64,000 nucleotides of DNA. It comes from an uncultured Flavobacterium sp. (GTDB lineage: Bacteria > Bacteroidota > Bacteroidia > Flavobacteriales > Flavobacteriaceae). Shown here in pieces: positions 16,483 to 24,038 of the stretch (position 1 is the first letter of the stretch; each line of letters begins with the position of its first letter). The stretch is from contig NZ_CAMLDD010000009.1 in NCBI RefSeq assembly GCF_946478785.1, positions 1-64,000 on the forward strand, in the 5' to 3' direction. Both the position numbers and the translations under genes were made by a program. A model generated the notes under the pieces. It worked only from the letters and a program-made list of their open reading frames with translations, ran no database searches and was not told where the DNA came from.

Positions 16483-17691
16483 CTAATCCGGAAAAGAAAT
16501 TTTCCCCATTGTGACAGAAGGAATTCCTTTGTTGGTGCCAAAATTATAATTTCCGCCGGCAACCGTTCCATTGGCTAAAACAGCAAATAAAACCGCTTCT
16601 TTCGCATCGCTTAAAATACCCAAATCATCACTTTTTTGAAATTCGCAAGGCAATAATTCTTTTAACCATTTAACCAATAACGGATTGTTTGTGCCGCCTC
16701 CCGACATATACACTTTGAATTCCCCAACTGATGTTCCGGTATTTTTTACCACAAACTGAATCGCTTCGGCAATGGTTTCTGCGCTCAGACGTGTTAAAGT
16801 AGCCAGCAAATCTGGTGCCGAAATGTTTTCGAGATTCGTTTTTGAAAGTGCCGAATCGACAAAACCTTTATTGAACAATTCCTGACCGATGGTTTTTGGA
16901 AAACTTTTCCGGAAGAAAGCATCGTTTTTTAGTTCCGACAAAAGAGTTTGATTTACGGTTCCGCTTTGAGCGATTTCGGCATCTTTATCGTAACTTTTTT
17001 CAGGGAAAAAGTGTTTAGTGAAAATGTCGATTAAGGTATTGGCAGTTCCGGTATCGGTAACGAAAACTTGCTCAGCATTTAGGGAAGCAGGCAAATACGT
17101 GAAATTCGCGATTCCGCCCATGTTGAGCATGATTCGGTTTTCTCCTTTTTTACTGAATAACAAATAATCGCCATAAACCGCCAAAGGCGCGCCTTCGCCA
17201 CCTGCAGCAACATGTTTTTGCCTGAAATCAGATAATGTTATAATTCCGGTTTTTACTGCAATATGATCGCCGTCGCCAATTTGCAAAGTCGCATTAGGGA
17301 ATTTTTCCTGCTGATGCAAAAACTTCGGAGCATGCAAAACCGTTTGTCCGTGCGAGGCGATTAAGTCGACTTCGTGCGCGGGAATATTCCATTTTTGAAG
17401 ACAATCGTTGACCATTCCGGCGTGCAAAAGACCGATCCATTCATTTAATAAAGCCAAATGCTGAAAATCGATTGTTTTCTGTGCAAAGACTTTACGGATT
17501 TCGGTTTTAATGTCTTCATCATAATTGATGGTTTCGAATTCCAGAATTTTTACAGCAGTATTTTTGCCCGCTCCGGAAATAGCACAAAGCGCAATATCAA
17601 GCCCGTCAAGCGAAGTCCCGGACATTAAACCTATTATTTTTCGGGTCTCTTTTTGAGCGATATTGTAGAGAGCGGTAATATTTTTATTCAT
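16483..17691 (-). CDS. anmK: anhydro-N-acetylmuramic acid kinase
   Basis: With the ATG at 17691 the protein has 402 residues, a usual AnmK length; the open frame reaches 17733 but the extra residues look non-native. Signatures are IIGLMSGTSLDGLDIAL (phosphate loop), MLNMGGIANFTYLP and TDTGTANTLIDIF, then YMSGGGTNNPLL. The enzyme phosphorylates and opens 1,6-anhydroMurNAc to MurNAc 6-phosphate. It is upstream of the GHL10-AmpG-NagZ genes on the same strand, separated by a repeat-filled gap of 466 bases. Confidence 0.95.
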   Translation of the reverse strand: MNKNITALYNIAQKETRKIIGLMSGTSLDGLDIALCAISGAGKNTAVKILEFETINYDEDIKTEIRKVFAQKTIDFQHLALLNEWIGLLHAGMVNDCLQKWNIPAHEVDLIASHGQTVLHAPKFLHQQEKFPNATLQIGDGDHIAVKTGIITLSDFRQKHVAAGGEGAPLAVYGDYLLFSKKGENRIMLNMGGIANFTYLPASLNAEQVFVTDTGTANTLIDIFTKHFFPEKSYDKDAEIAQSGTVNQTLLSELKNDAFFRKSFPKTIGQELFNKGFVDSALSKTNLENISAPDLLATLTRLSAETIAEAIQFVVKNTGTSVGEFKVYMSGGGTNNPLLVKWLKELLPCEFQKSDDLGILSDAKEAVLFAVLANGTVAGGNYNFGTNKGIPSVTMGKISFPD

Positions 17692-17942
17692 TTGTTGGAT
17701 GAGATAATAAATTAAGGGATAGAAGTGTTGCAAAAATTTATGATGGCTGCAATATTTATCAGAAAAAACAGGGGTTGAAATCTGGATGTTTTATATTTCA
17801 ACGAAGCTTTTAAAATTTGGTAAGACAATTTAACTTAGCGATAAATTAACAGATCTATAATTATTCAATTGATTCAAATAAATGATTATTTAAAGCTAAT
17901 TAATTTTAAAAGATAGATTTTAGTATGCACAAATCGGAGAAA

Positions 17943-19646
17943 TTACACAAAATCTAATATTTTATTCATTACAAAAGTTCTTGCCTCTTCTAATTCGGGA
18001 GCTTTTGTAATGTTTTTTGACAGTACTTCATTAACCCATTTTGGACCATGCCCACCCACACTTTTATCAAAAGCTTCAATTTCTCCTAATTCTAAAATGT
18101 GTATGTTTTTTTCTGCAAGTTTTAATTGTATTCGAATAAAAGCAGCAGTTTGTTCTCCAGAGGGTAAATAACTCTTGCCAGAAGCTTTGGCTTGACGCCA
18201 AGGAGAAGCCTTTTTTAAAGATGCTTGTATGTTTTTAATTTTATTTTCAGGCATTATTTTGTCATTAATCGAACTAAATATTTGCTCAATTTCGATCTTG
18301 AGATCTTCAGTTTTTAATCCAGAAATTTTTTCATCGATTGACTTTTTTACTTTATAAAAATCCGTTTTAATATCATTCCAATTTCCATCTAATTCCTCAT
18401 ATGTCTTCCTAAGGGGATTTTCATTATGATACCAATCAAAATCTCCAATAATTTTCAATGGTACTTCTAAAATTCTTAGTGCTCTAATGATTACGGGGAA
18501 TCTCTCTTTTCCACCAGAAGATACAAATAAAATATCTGGTGATGGCAATTGATTTTGTTCAATTAATGCTGTTGTAAATGCATTATAAAATCTACAATCA
18601 GAATCACTTTCAGTAACAACAACTTTTTTATGAAAAAGACCATCTAAGACATTTGAGTGACGTAAAAGTGTATCACTCCAAAACTTATTGATTTCTTGAT
18701 TCTTTAAAATATTTATTTTATTTGTATTACCTGCCCTTTGAATACGAACAATAATTAGACGATCAGCTGCATTGTCTAAAAGTCCTTTAAGGAAATGTTC
18801 ACTATGAGTAGCCGCAAAAATCTGTTTATTGTTGTTTAGTTTTTGTGTCATCATTTGCCCCAATAGTGCGCTTTGAGGTGGATGTAAGAAAGCTTCAGGT
18901 TCGTCTATCAAATTAACCGTAAAATCCTCAGCAAATAGACTAAGAAAAACCCCTGCGAAACTTTTCATACCGTCACCTTGTTCGTGTAAAAAAGGTAATT
19001 GCCTAAGTTGTGATTGGTAAATACTAGACACTCTATCGTTTTCTTTTGTTGCTAAAGGAGGTACTCCAATGTGTAGTGGAACCATTGCTCCATAAGAATG
19101 ATTAATAATCGCATCTTCTCCGAAAGCTATTTTAAAATATCCAGAAAAAAGTTTTTCTTTATTTGAATCTTTTTTTAATTCATGTATTGGATGTGTCTTT
19201 AATTCAGTCATAATGTCAATATTACCAGCAGGATTGACAAGGCTACGTCTTGCTATTGTATCAAGTTTTTTTATAAAAAAATTTGAAATAGCTGGAGCTC
19301 CTGACTTACTCTTTTTATTCAAAGCACTATCCCAATACTCTTTCAAGCTATTTTCACCCATTCCTGTATTATCATTTGAATGATAATGATAAGTAGCTCC
19401 TTTACGACGGTGTTCAATTCTTGATATAAAATCATCAGAACTACCTTCGACACAAATTTCAACAGTATCGACTATGATTGATGAAGTATTGTGATGATAT
19501 GACATATCATGAATTTCTTTAAGTATTAGACTTTTACCACTATTGTTTGAACCAACAAAAACTACAATTGAATCTTTTTTTAATGTGATATTTGTTCCAT
19601 TTTTAAAGTTGATTTTGTCGATCCAAAAGTTAATGCTATTTGTCAT
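17943..19646 (-). CDS. OLD-family ATP-dependent nuclease (AAA ATPase + TOPRIM)
   Basis: The 567-residue protein has an ABC/SMC-like AAA domain: Walker A GSNNSGKS at 32-39, Walker B LIDEPEAFLHP near residue 247, and the switch ATHSEHFLKG. A TOPRIM-like nuclease domain follows: VVVTESDSDC near residue 345 (metal-binding Glu) and IIGDFDW near residue 402 (DxD). OLD proteins are ATP-driven DNA nucleases, often used against phages. There is no helicase (Gabija) or reverse transcriptase (retron) neighbour, so it stands alone. It is AT-rich and flanked by unrelated genes, suggesting an accessory gene. Confidence 0.85.
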   Translation of the reverse strand: MTNSINFWIDKINFKNGTNITLKKDSIVVFVGSNNSGKSLILKEIHDMSYHHNTSSIIVDTVEICVEGSSDDFISRIEHRRKGATYHYHSNDNTGMGENSLKEYWDSALNKKSKSGAPAISNFFIKKLDTIARRSLVNPAGNIDIMTELKTHPIHELKKDSNKEKLFSGYFKIAFGEDAIINHSYGAMVPLHIGVPPLATKENDRVSSIYQSQLRQLPFLHEQGDGMKSFAGVFLSLFAEDFTVNLIDEPEAFLHPPQSALLGQMMTQKLNNNKQIFAATHSEHFLKGLLDNAADRLIIVRIQRAGNTNKINILKNQEINKFWSDTLLRHSNVLDGLFHKKVVVTESDSDCRFYNAFTTALIEQNQLPSPDILFVSSGGKERFPVIIRALRILEVPLKIIGDFDWYHNENPLRKTYEELDGNWNDIKTDFYKVKKSIDEKISGLKTEDLKIEIEQIFSSINDKIMPENKIKNIQASLKKASPWRQAKASGKSYLPSGEQTAAFIRIQLKLAEKNIHILELGEIEAFDKSVGGHGPKWVNEVLSKNITKAPELEEARTFVMNKILDFV

Positions 19647-19854
19647 TTTTTAATGATTAAATTAGTTCAATTAGTAAAAGAAAAATGTTTCTTGATGAAA
19701 TTTATCAAATATAAAAAAAATAGACCAACTAGAACTCGTTTTTACTACAACTCAAATCCGCGCCATCGTTGTATCAATTAGGATAAAAAAGAATGTTATC
19801 ATCTGATTGAAAAATATTTTTCTTAAATTAGAGAAACAGTTAAATACAAAAAAC

Positions 19855-20076
19855 ATGAATTCATCAAAAATAATAGGAATAATTCTGATCGTTATTAGTC
19901 TGTGTGTAGGTTATGTAGGTGCCAACAAAATAGCTGATAATACAAAAGAAATCAATTTATTAGGGCTAAAAATTGACGCATCCAACGAATCCGGTAAAGA
20001 GCAAGGATACCTTTATTTAGGGCTGGCGGTCATTTTACTTGCTGGCGGAATTTACACGGTCAACAAATCAAAGTAA
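19855..20076 (+). CDS. small two-span membrane protein, DUF3185-like
   Basis: I start at ATG 19855; an upstream TTG at 19807 would add a polar, unlikely leader. The 73 residues have a hydrophobic segment at 5-21 (KIIGIILIVISLCVGYVG), a short soluble loop with LLGLKIDASNESG, and a second span at 51-66 (YLYLGLAVILLAGGIYTV). The pattern resembles DUF3185 proteins (from memory, unchecked). It is a single gene with no operon partners. The function is unknown. Confidence 0.75.
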   Translation: MNSSKIIGIILIVISLCVGYVGANKIADNTKEINLLGLKIDASNESGKEQGYLYLGLAVILLAGGIYTVNKSK

Positions 20077-20203
20077 AGTGTTGTAAATAGATATTGTAAA
20101 TATTCAGTAGAGCGTATGTAGTAATTTTTTCCGCATTTTACAGACGCTTTATTTAGTTTTTAAGAAAGTAGGTATCTGATGTAATCAAGCGGGCAGAGGA
20201 GTA

Positions 20204-20250
20204 TAGCCAAGGTTACTATCAATTTTTTCAACTCATGGTAATCTTGGCTA
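20204..20250. repeat. 13-bp inverted repeat after the lipoprotein array
   Basis: The arms 20204-20216 and 20238-20250 are complementary with one mismatch. There is no clear T tract on the minus strand, so this is a terminator-like hairpin at most, just downstream of the last lipoprotein gene. Confidence 0.55.
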
Positions 20251-20257
20251 AGTTGAT

Positions 20258-20731
20258 TTATTTTTTATTGAGTAAATGCCATTCAAAATCTATAAATCTT
20301 TTACTTTTTATGTAATATTTATTGTTCTCTTTTTTGATTAAAAAAGAACTTTCTTCTAAATCTGAAGTACAAGTACCTTCATCATTATATATTAATTTTG
20401 AAACTCCTTTGTTTTGGGTGATAGTATAAGTTCCTTCACAGTATGCTTCTAACGAATTATTCGTTCCTATGCTTAAAATAGCTTGAGAAGTCCCAATACT
20501 AAAATAAAAGGTGATTTCAATTGGATCTCCTGTTTCGATACTTGCAACTTTAGCCTTAATAGTATAATCACCTTTTAATTCTATACTTTGGTTGTTTTCT
20601 TTTGTATTTGGATTATTTGATTTTATCAAAGTGTAGTTAACATTCCTGATTACTACTTCTTTTTTACAAGCAGTAGTTATAAAAAATAAAAGAAAAAATA
20701 AAAGAAGTGTATTGATGAAAATGTTTTTCAT
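20258..20731 (-). CDS. lipoprotein of unknown function
   Basis: This 157-residue protein has a lipobox-type signal (LLFFITTAC, lipidated Cys about residue 22) and a C-terminal region of about 120 residues that looks like a single beta-sandwich: ELKGDYTIKAKVASIETG and SKLIYNDEGTCTSD. I do not recognise the family. It is the last of four lipoprotein genes downstream of the predicted cell-wall hydrolase at 24031, separated from the next one by 17 bases. An immunity or surface role is possible (inference). Confidence 0.75.
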   Translation of the reverse strand: MKNIFINTLLLFFLLFFITTACKKEVVIRNVNYTLIKSNNPNTKENNQSIELKGDYTIKAKVASIETGDPIEITFYFSIGTSQAILSIGTNNSLEAYCEGTYTITQNKGVSKLIYNDEGTCTSDLEESSFLIKKENNKYYIKSKRFIDFEWHLLNKK

Positions 20732-20748
20732 AAGTTCGAGTGTTTATA

Positions 20749-21672
20749 TCATTCAATTTTTTTTAAAGGATATTCATCATTACCTGGATTTATAGTTGAA
20801 ATAGGTGTTCCTGAGATAATGTAATCATTTTTATCATTTTGAAGATATATTATACCCATTTCATCGTATTTTTTATTAAAGACAATTTCTATTTTATTTT
20901 TGTCTATCATTTTCCCAACTATACCATTGTAAATTTCTGGTTTTTCTCCATCGCTTGCATAAATAATACTTATATCATTTAGATTGTTAATAGTTATTTT
21001 AAAACTGGTTTTTAAATCATCTCTATTTGATTTTTCAAAGTAATATTTACCTGTCCAGTTATTACTATTTTTATTATTACTTGCACTTGAATTATTAAAA
21101 ATATTGTTATTACTTAAATTAATTTTGCCACTTTTATTATCAATTTTGTATTGATTCCATGATATGACTTTTATACCTTCTTCATCTTCACTTATTTCTA
21201 AAGTCCATAAATTCAGAGTAGAATCTAAATAAAAATATTCATTTATTGCAACTAATGCTTCTGAGTAGTTTTCTTCCTTGAAAACAATTAGTTCATCTAT
21301 TTTTTTATTATTCTTATAAGTGTAAAGACTAATATGGGTATAAATATCAGTATCTGGTTTTTGTTCTTTATTTTTTTTAAATTTTAAATTAATATTTTCT
21401 ACGTTAAATTCTTCATTAATATTTAAATCCCATTTGTTAAACTTTTCATATTCAAATTTTATTTTAGATAAATTAATACGTTGCGATTTTATATCTGTGT
21501 TGTTTTTTAGCTGATTAACAAATTCATAATTTGATATCAACGAATCACCGAATGTGAAATTATCTATAAAACTAATTGTAGTGTTTCGCGTGTTATTTGA
21601 TGAAGGGTTGTCGTTTTCTTTTCGACAAGAAAAGAATAAAGCAATTGCTAAAAGTAAAATTATATTTTTCAT
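20749..21672 (-). CDS. lipoprotein of unknown function
   Basis: The 307 residues start with a short signal and lipobox (ALFFSC, Cys16), then an Asn/Ser-rich linker. The protein is Lys- and Asn-rich with alternating beta strands, and has an N-rich patch (NNIFNNSSASNNKNSNN) near residue 190 that separates two halves. The second half, from NWTGKYYFEKSNRDD, resembles a small lipocalin-like or META-type barrel, without certainty. It is part of the lipoprotein array after the hydrolase at 24031. Confidence 0.72.
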   Translation of the reverse strand: MKNIILLLAIALFFSCRKENDNPSSNNTRNTTISFIDNFTFGDSLISNYEFVNQLKNNTDIKSQRINLSKIKFEYEKFNKWDLNINEEFNVENINLKFKKNKEQKPDTDIYTHISLYTYKNNKKIDELIVFKEENYSEALVAINEYFYLDSTLNLWTLEISEDEEGIKVISWNQYKIDNKSGKINLSNNNIFNNSSASNNKNSNNWTGKYYFEKSNRDDLKTSFKITINNLNDISIIYASDGEKPEIYNGIVGKMIDKNKIEIVFNKKYDEMGIIYLQNDKNDYIISGTPISTINPGNDEYPLKKIE

Positions 21673-21766
21673 TGATTGTTATTTTTTATCAACTCCTTTT
21701 ACATCCAATATTATAAAACGTAAAATAAGGCAGGAAAAATATTTTTGTTTTTCACGATTTAGCTTT

Positions 21767-21796
21767 TCAAGTTTTATCTTAATTTTAAATATGTAG
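21767..21796 (-). pseudogene. remnant of the 3' end of the SH3 lipoprotein gene
   Basis: Positions 21767-21796 match 22762-22791 with three differences. On the minus strand the second location encodes the C-terminus GYVFKTKIKLE of the SH3 lipoprotein, and the first would read RYIFKIKIKLEK. A stop codon lies just upstream in that frame, so only a scar of a former paralogue remains. Confidence 0.6.
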
Positions 21797-21887
21797 CGTG
21801 AAAATTCTAATTATATACTTTCTCCTTATAATATTGTATGGTAGTTTGGATGTACAATCTGAATTATTTTAGGAAAGCAAAGAAGAG

Positions 21888-22739
21888 TTACAATACTTTA
21901 TTAATTAATCCTTTATCAGTGATTTGATATTTTTCAAAAGGTTTATTTACTTCTAAGTTGCCCTCGTATTTTTCAATTGATAAATTGTTTAATATTTTAA
22001 AAGTTATTGGGTTTTCCTGACCAATAGCACCAATTTCAATGAAATCCAATATATTATTTGCTTTTGCTGTAACTAAAACAAAATAATTTGAATCTCCTCT
22101 TGAGATTGATACAACGGTATTTACATAATTATCTTTGGTAGTAATGATAAAACATTTATAAGTTTCCCCGTTGTAATCTTTAGAAATTAAAAAGTCAATA
22201 AGTTTTTGAGATGGTGGATATGACGGATATTTTTCGTCTGAATATTCATCTTTAAAATAATTGTAAAAACCAAAAGGTAATTTAATTTTTTTTAGATCTC
22301 CGTCTACTAAAATTAAACTATCATCATTAACCTGATTTATGGTTTTTCTCCATGATGAAAGTGAGATTGTATTTCCTTCAATTGGATCTAATATTTTTAT
22401 ATTTTCACAATTGCCTTTTTCAATAAAAAAAGTATAATAGATTTCAAACCTTATTTCTGAATTATAGCCTGTTTTTATTTCGTAATATTTTTTTCCATCA
22501 ATATCTAAAGTATCGGACATTAAAGATATTCCTTTTTTATGATTAGATATTGAATCAATAAGTTTCTCTTTGATTTTTACTTCATCTAAATTAAGGATTG
22601 TATTTTCCGCTTGATCTAATAAACATTTTTTTGATTCAACTTTTACAATTTCTACAATATCTTTTTCTTTTTCTGAGTTGTTATCCTGCTTACAACTTAT
22701 AAAAGATAAAAGAAGTAGATAAACGAGAATTTTTTTCAT
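21888..22739 (-). CDS. lipoprotein of unknown function
   Basis: The 283-residue lipoprotein has signal MKKILVYLLLLSFISC (Cys16). The mature part has mixed helices and strands, with no family I recognise. It is 18 bases downstream of the SH3 lipoprotein gene on the same strand, in the run that starts with the predicted hydrolase at 24031. A periplasmic face is expected from the lipobox. An immunity role is only an inference from position. Confidence 0.75.
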   Translation of the reverse strand: MKKILVYLLLLSFISCKQDNNSEKEKDIVEIVKVESKKCLLDQAENTILNLDEVKIKEKLIDSISNHKKGISLMSDTLDIDGKKYYEIKTGYNSEIRFEIYYTFFIEKGNCENIKILDPIEGNTISLSSWRKTINQVNDDSLILVDGDLKKIKLPFGFYNYFKDEYSDEKYPSYPPSQKLIDFLISKDYNGETYKCFIITTKDNYVNTVVSISRGDSNYFVLVTAKANNILDFIEIGAIGQENPITFKILNNLSIEKYEGNLEVNKPFEKYQITDKGLINKVL

Positions 22740-22757
22740 ATGTGTTTGCTATTTATT

Positions 22758-24038
22758 TTATTCAAGTTTTATCTTAGTTTTAAATACATAGCCTTTATTT
22801 CCGGATTTTGATTCGACAAACCACCAGTCAGTTGAATTGTCTAATACTTTTACAATCTCTCCAGTTTTAATTTTTTCTAATATTGTTGAAGTACTATTTT
22901 TCTCTTTTCTCAAATTAGTAAATCCATCAAGATCATTAATTTTTACCGAGTATCTAAGGTAGGTCTCATAATTGTGGTAATCAAAATCTTTTAGAGAAGT
23001 TTTACTAATTGGCGTTATTTTTACTTTAAATTGAGAATTGACAGTTAAATTTGAATTCGTGATAGTAACTTTATTTAATGAAAAATCACTTTCTATATTT
23101 AAAAAATTATAATTTATTTCATAGATTTTTGAATCAATTATTTTAAATTGAGAAAAACTTAAAATATTATTCTGAAAAACTAAGTCACTATAAGCATCTT
23201 CACCTCCTGTACCTCCAGCACATTTTATACAAGGAATAACATTTGGGCTTTTCATTTTTAGGGAATAACCTTTATTGCTGTTGTTTAGCAAAAGCAAAAA
23301 TAATCTAGATTCGTTATTTTTAAATTCTTGATTGTTTGCTAATATGATTATTTTATCTAAAAACTTATCGTTGTCTATATAGCCAGGCAAACTGTCTAAC
23401 ACAAAATATCCTTTTGGGATAAAATCAATAATTAAATTTAATTTATTAGTTTTATTTTTAGTTGTGATTTCAGAAACTAAATTTTCTTTTTGAATTGTCT
23501 TAATTTCTTTTTCTAATGAAAAATATACTTCTTTGCAGTTAGTTTTTAAGTTTTTTAAATAATCGGGAACTGAAGTTAAAGGTTGTGGAGAATCTAAATA
23601 AAAATGCCAAAAACTATCTATTTCTTGAGATTTTCTGTTTTTTAGAAGTTTGCAACTCAAGTTTGGGTTTTTTATAAAGAGTTTTTCAATATTCATTTTT
23701 AAATAACTCACTCCATCTGCTTGATATTTTCCTCCTAAACTAATGTCTACAAGTAAATCTAACGATTCCTGGTTTTTGTCTTTTGTAATTATATTAAAGA
23801 ATTTATCTATATATTTTGTGCTTTCTTTATATAAAGGATATGGTTTATCTAAACTGTCATTCCATCCAAAATAGGAAACAAATTGATTATAGTTTTTTGG
23901 AAAATTTTCTAAAAAAAGTTTGTCATCATTTTTAGCAAAGGCTGATTTTAAATTGGTTATTGTTTCCTCTGCATTTTGCGATTTTAAGGAACAAGAGATA
24001 AAAATTGATAAAATTATTATGGTAATATATTTATTCAT
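22758..24038 (-). CDS. exported protein with C-terminal bacterial SH3 domain
   Basis: The 426 residues begin with a signal (MNKYITIIILSIFISC, Cys16, lipobox ISC). A helical N-terminal region of about 190 residues is followed by a beta-rich middle part that includes GYIDNDKFLDKIII, as in calcium-loop/FG-GAP-like repeats. The C-terminal 65 residues form a bacterial SH3 domain (FTNLRKEKNSTSTILEKI, then GEIVKVLDNSTDWWFV and GYVFKTKIKL), a fold that binds cell-wall peptides. Its start overlaps the end of the 711-residue hydrolase gene by 8 bases, so the two are translationally coupled; this is the best immunity or partner candidate. Confidence 0.8.
   Translation of the reverse strand: MNKYITIIILSIFISCSLKSQNAEETITNLKSAFAKNDDKLFLENFPKNYNQFVSYFGWNDSLDKPYPLYKESTKYIDKFFNIITKDKNQESLDLLVDISLGGKYQADGVSYLKMNIEKLFIKNPNLSCKLLKNRKSQEIDSFWHFYLDSPQPLTSVPDYLKNLKTNCKEVYFSLEKEIKTIQKENLVSEITTKNKTNKLNLIIDFIPKGYFVLDSLPGYIDNDKFLDKIIILANNQEFKNNESRLFLLLLNNSNKGYSLKMKSPNVIPCIKCAGGTGGEDAYSDLVFQNNILSFSQFKIIDSKIYEINYNFLNIESDFSLNKVTITNSNLTVNSQFKVKITPISKTSLKDFDYHNYETYLRYSVKINDLDGFTNLRKEKNSTSTILEKIKTGEIVKVLDNSTDWWFVESKSGNKGYVFKTKIKLE

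Noticed and set aside
16483..17733. longer AnmK starting at 17733
   Set aside because: The added 14 residues are hydrophobic and not family-like; the ATG at 17691 gives the normal start.
17943..19646. Gabija GajA or a retron effector
   Set aside because: No UvrD-like helicase (GajB) or reverse transcriptase is adjacent, so only an OLD-type nuclease can be claimed.
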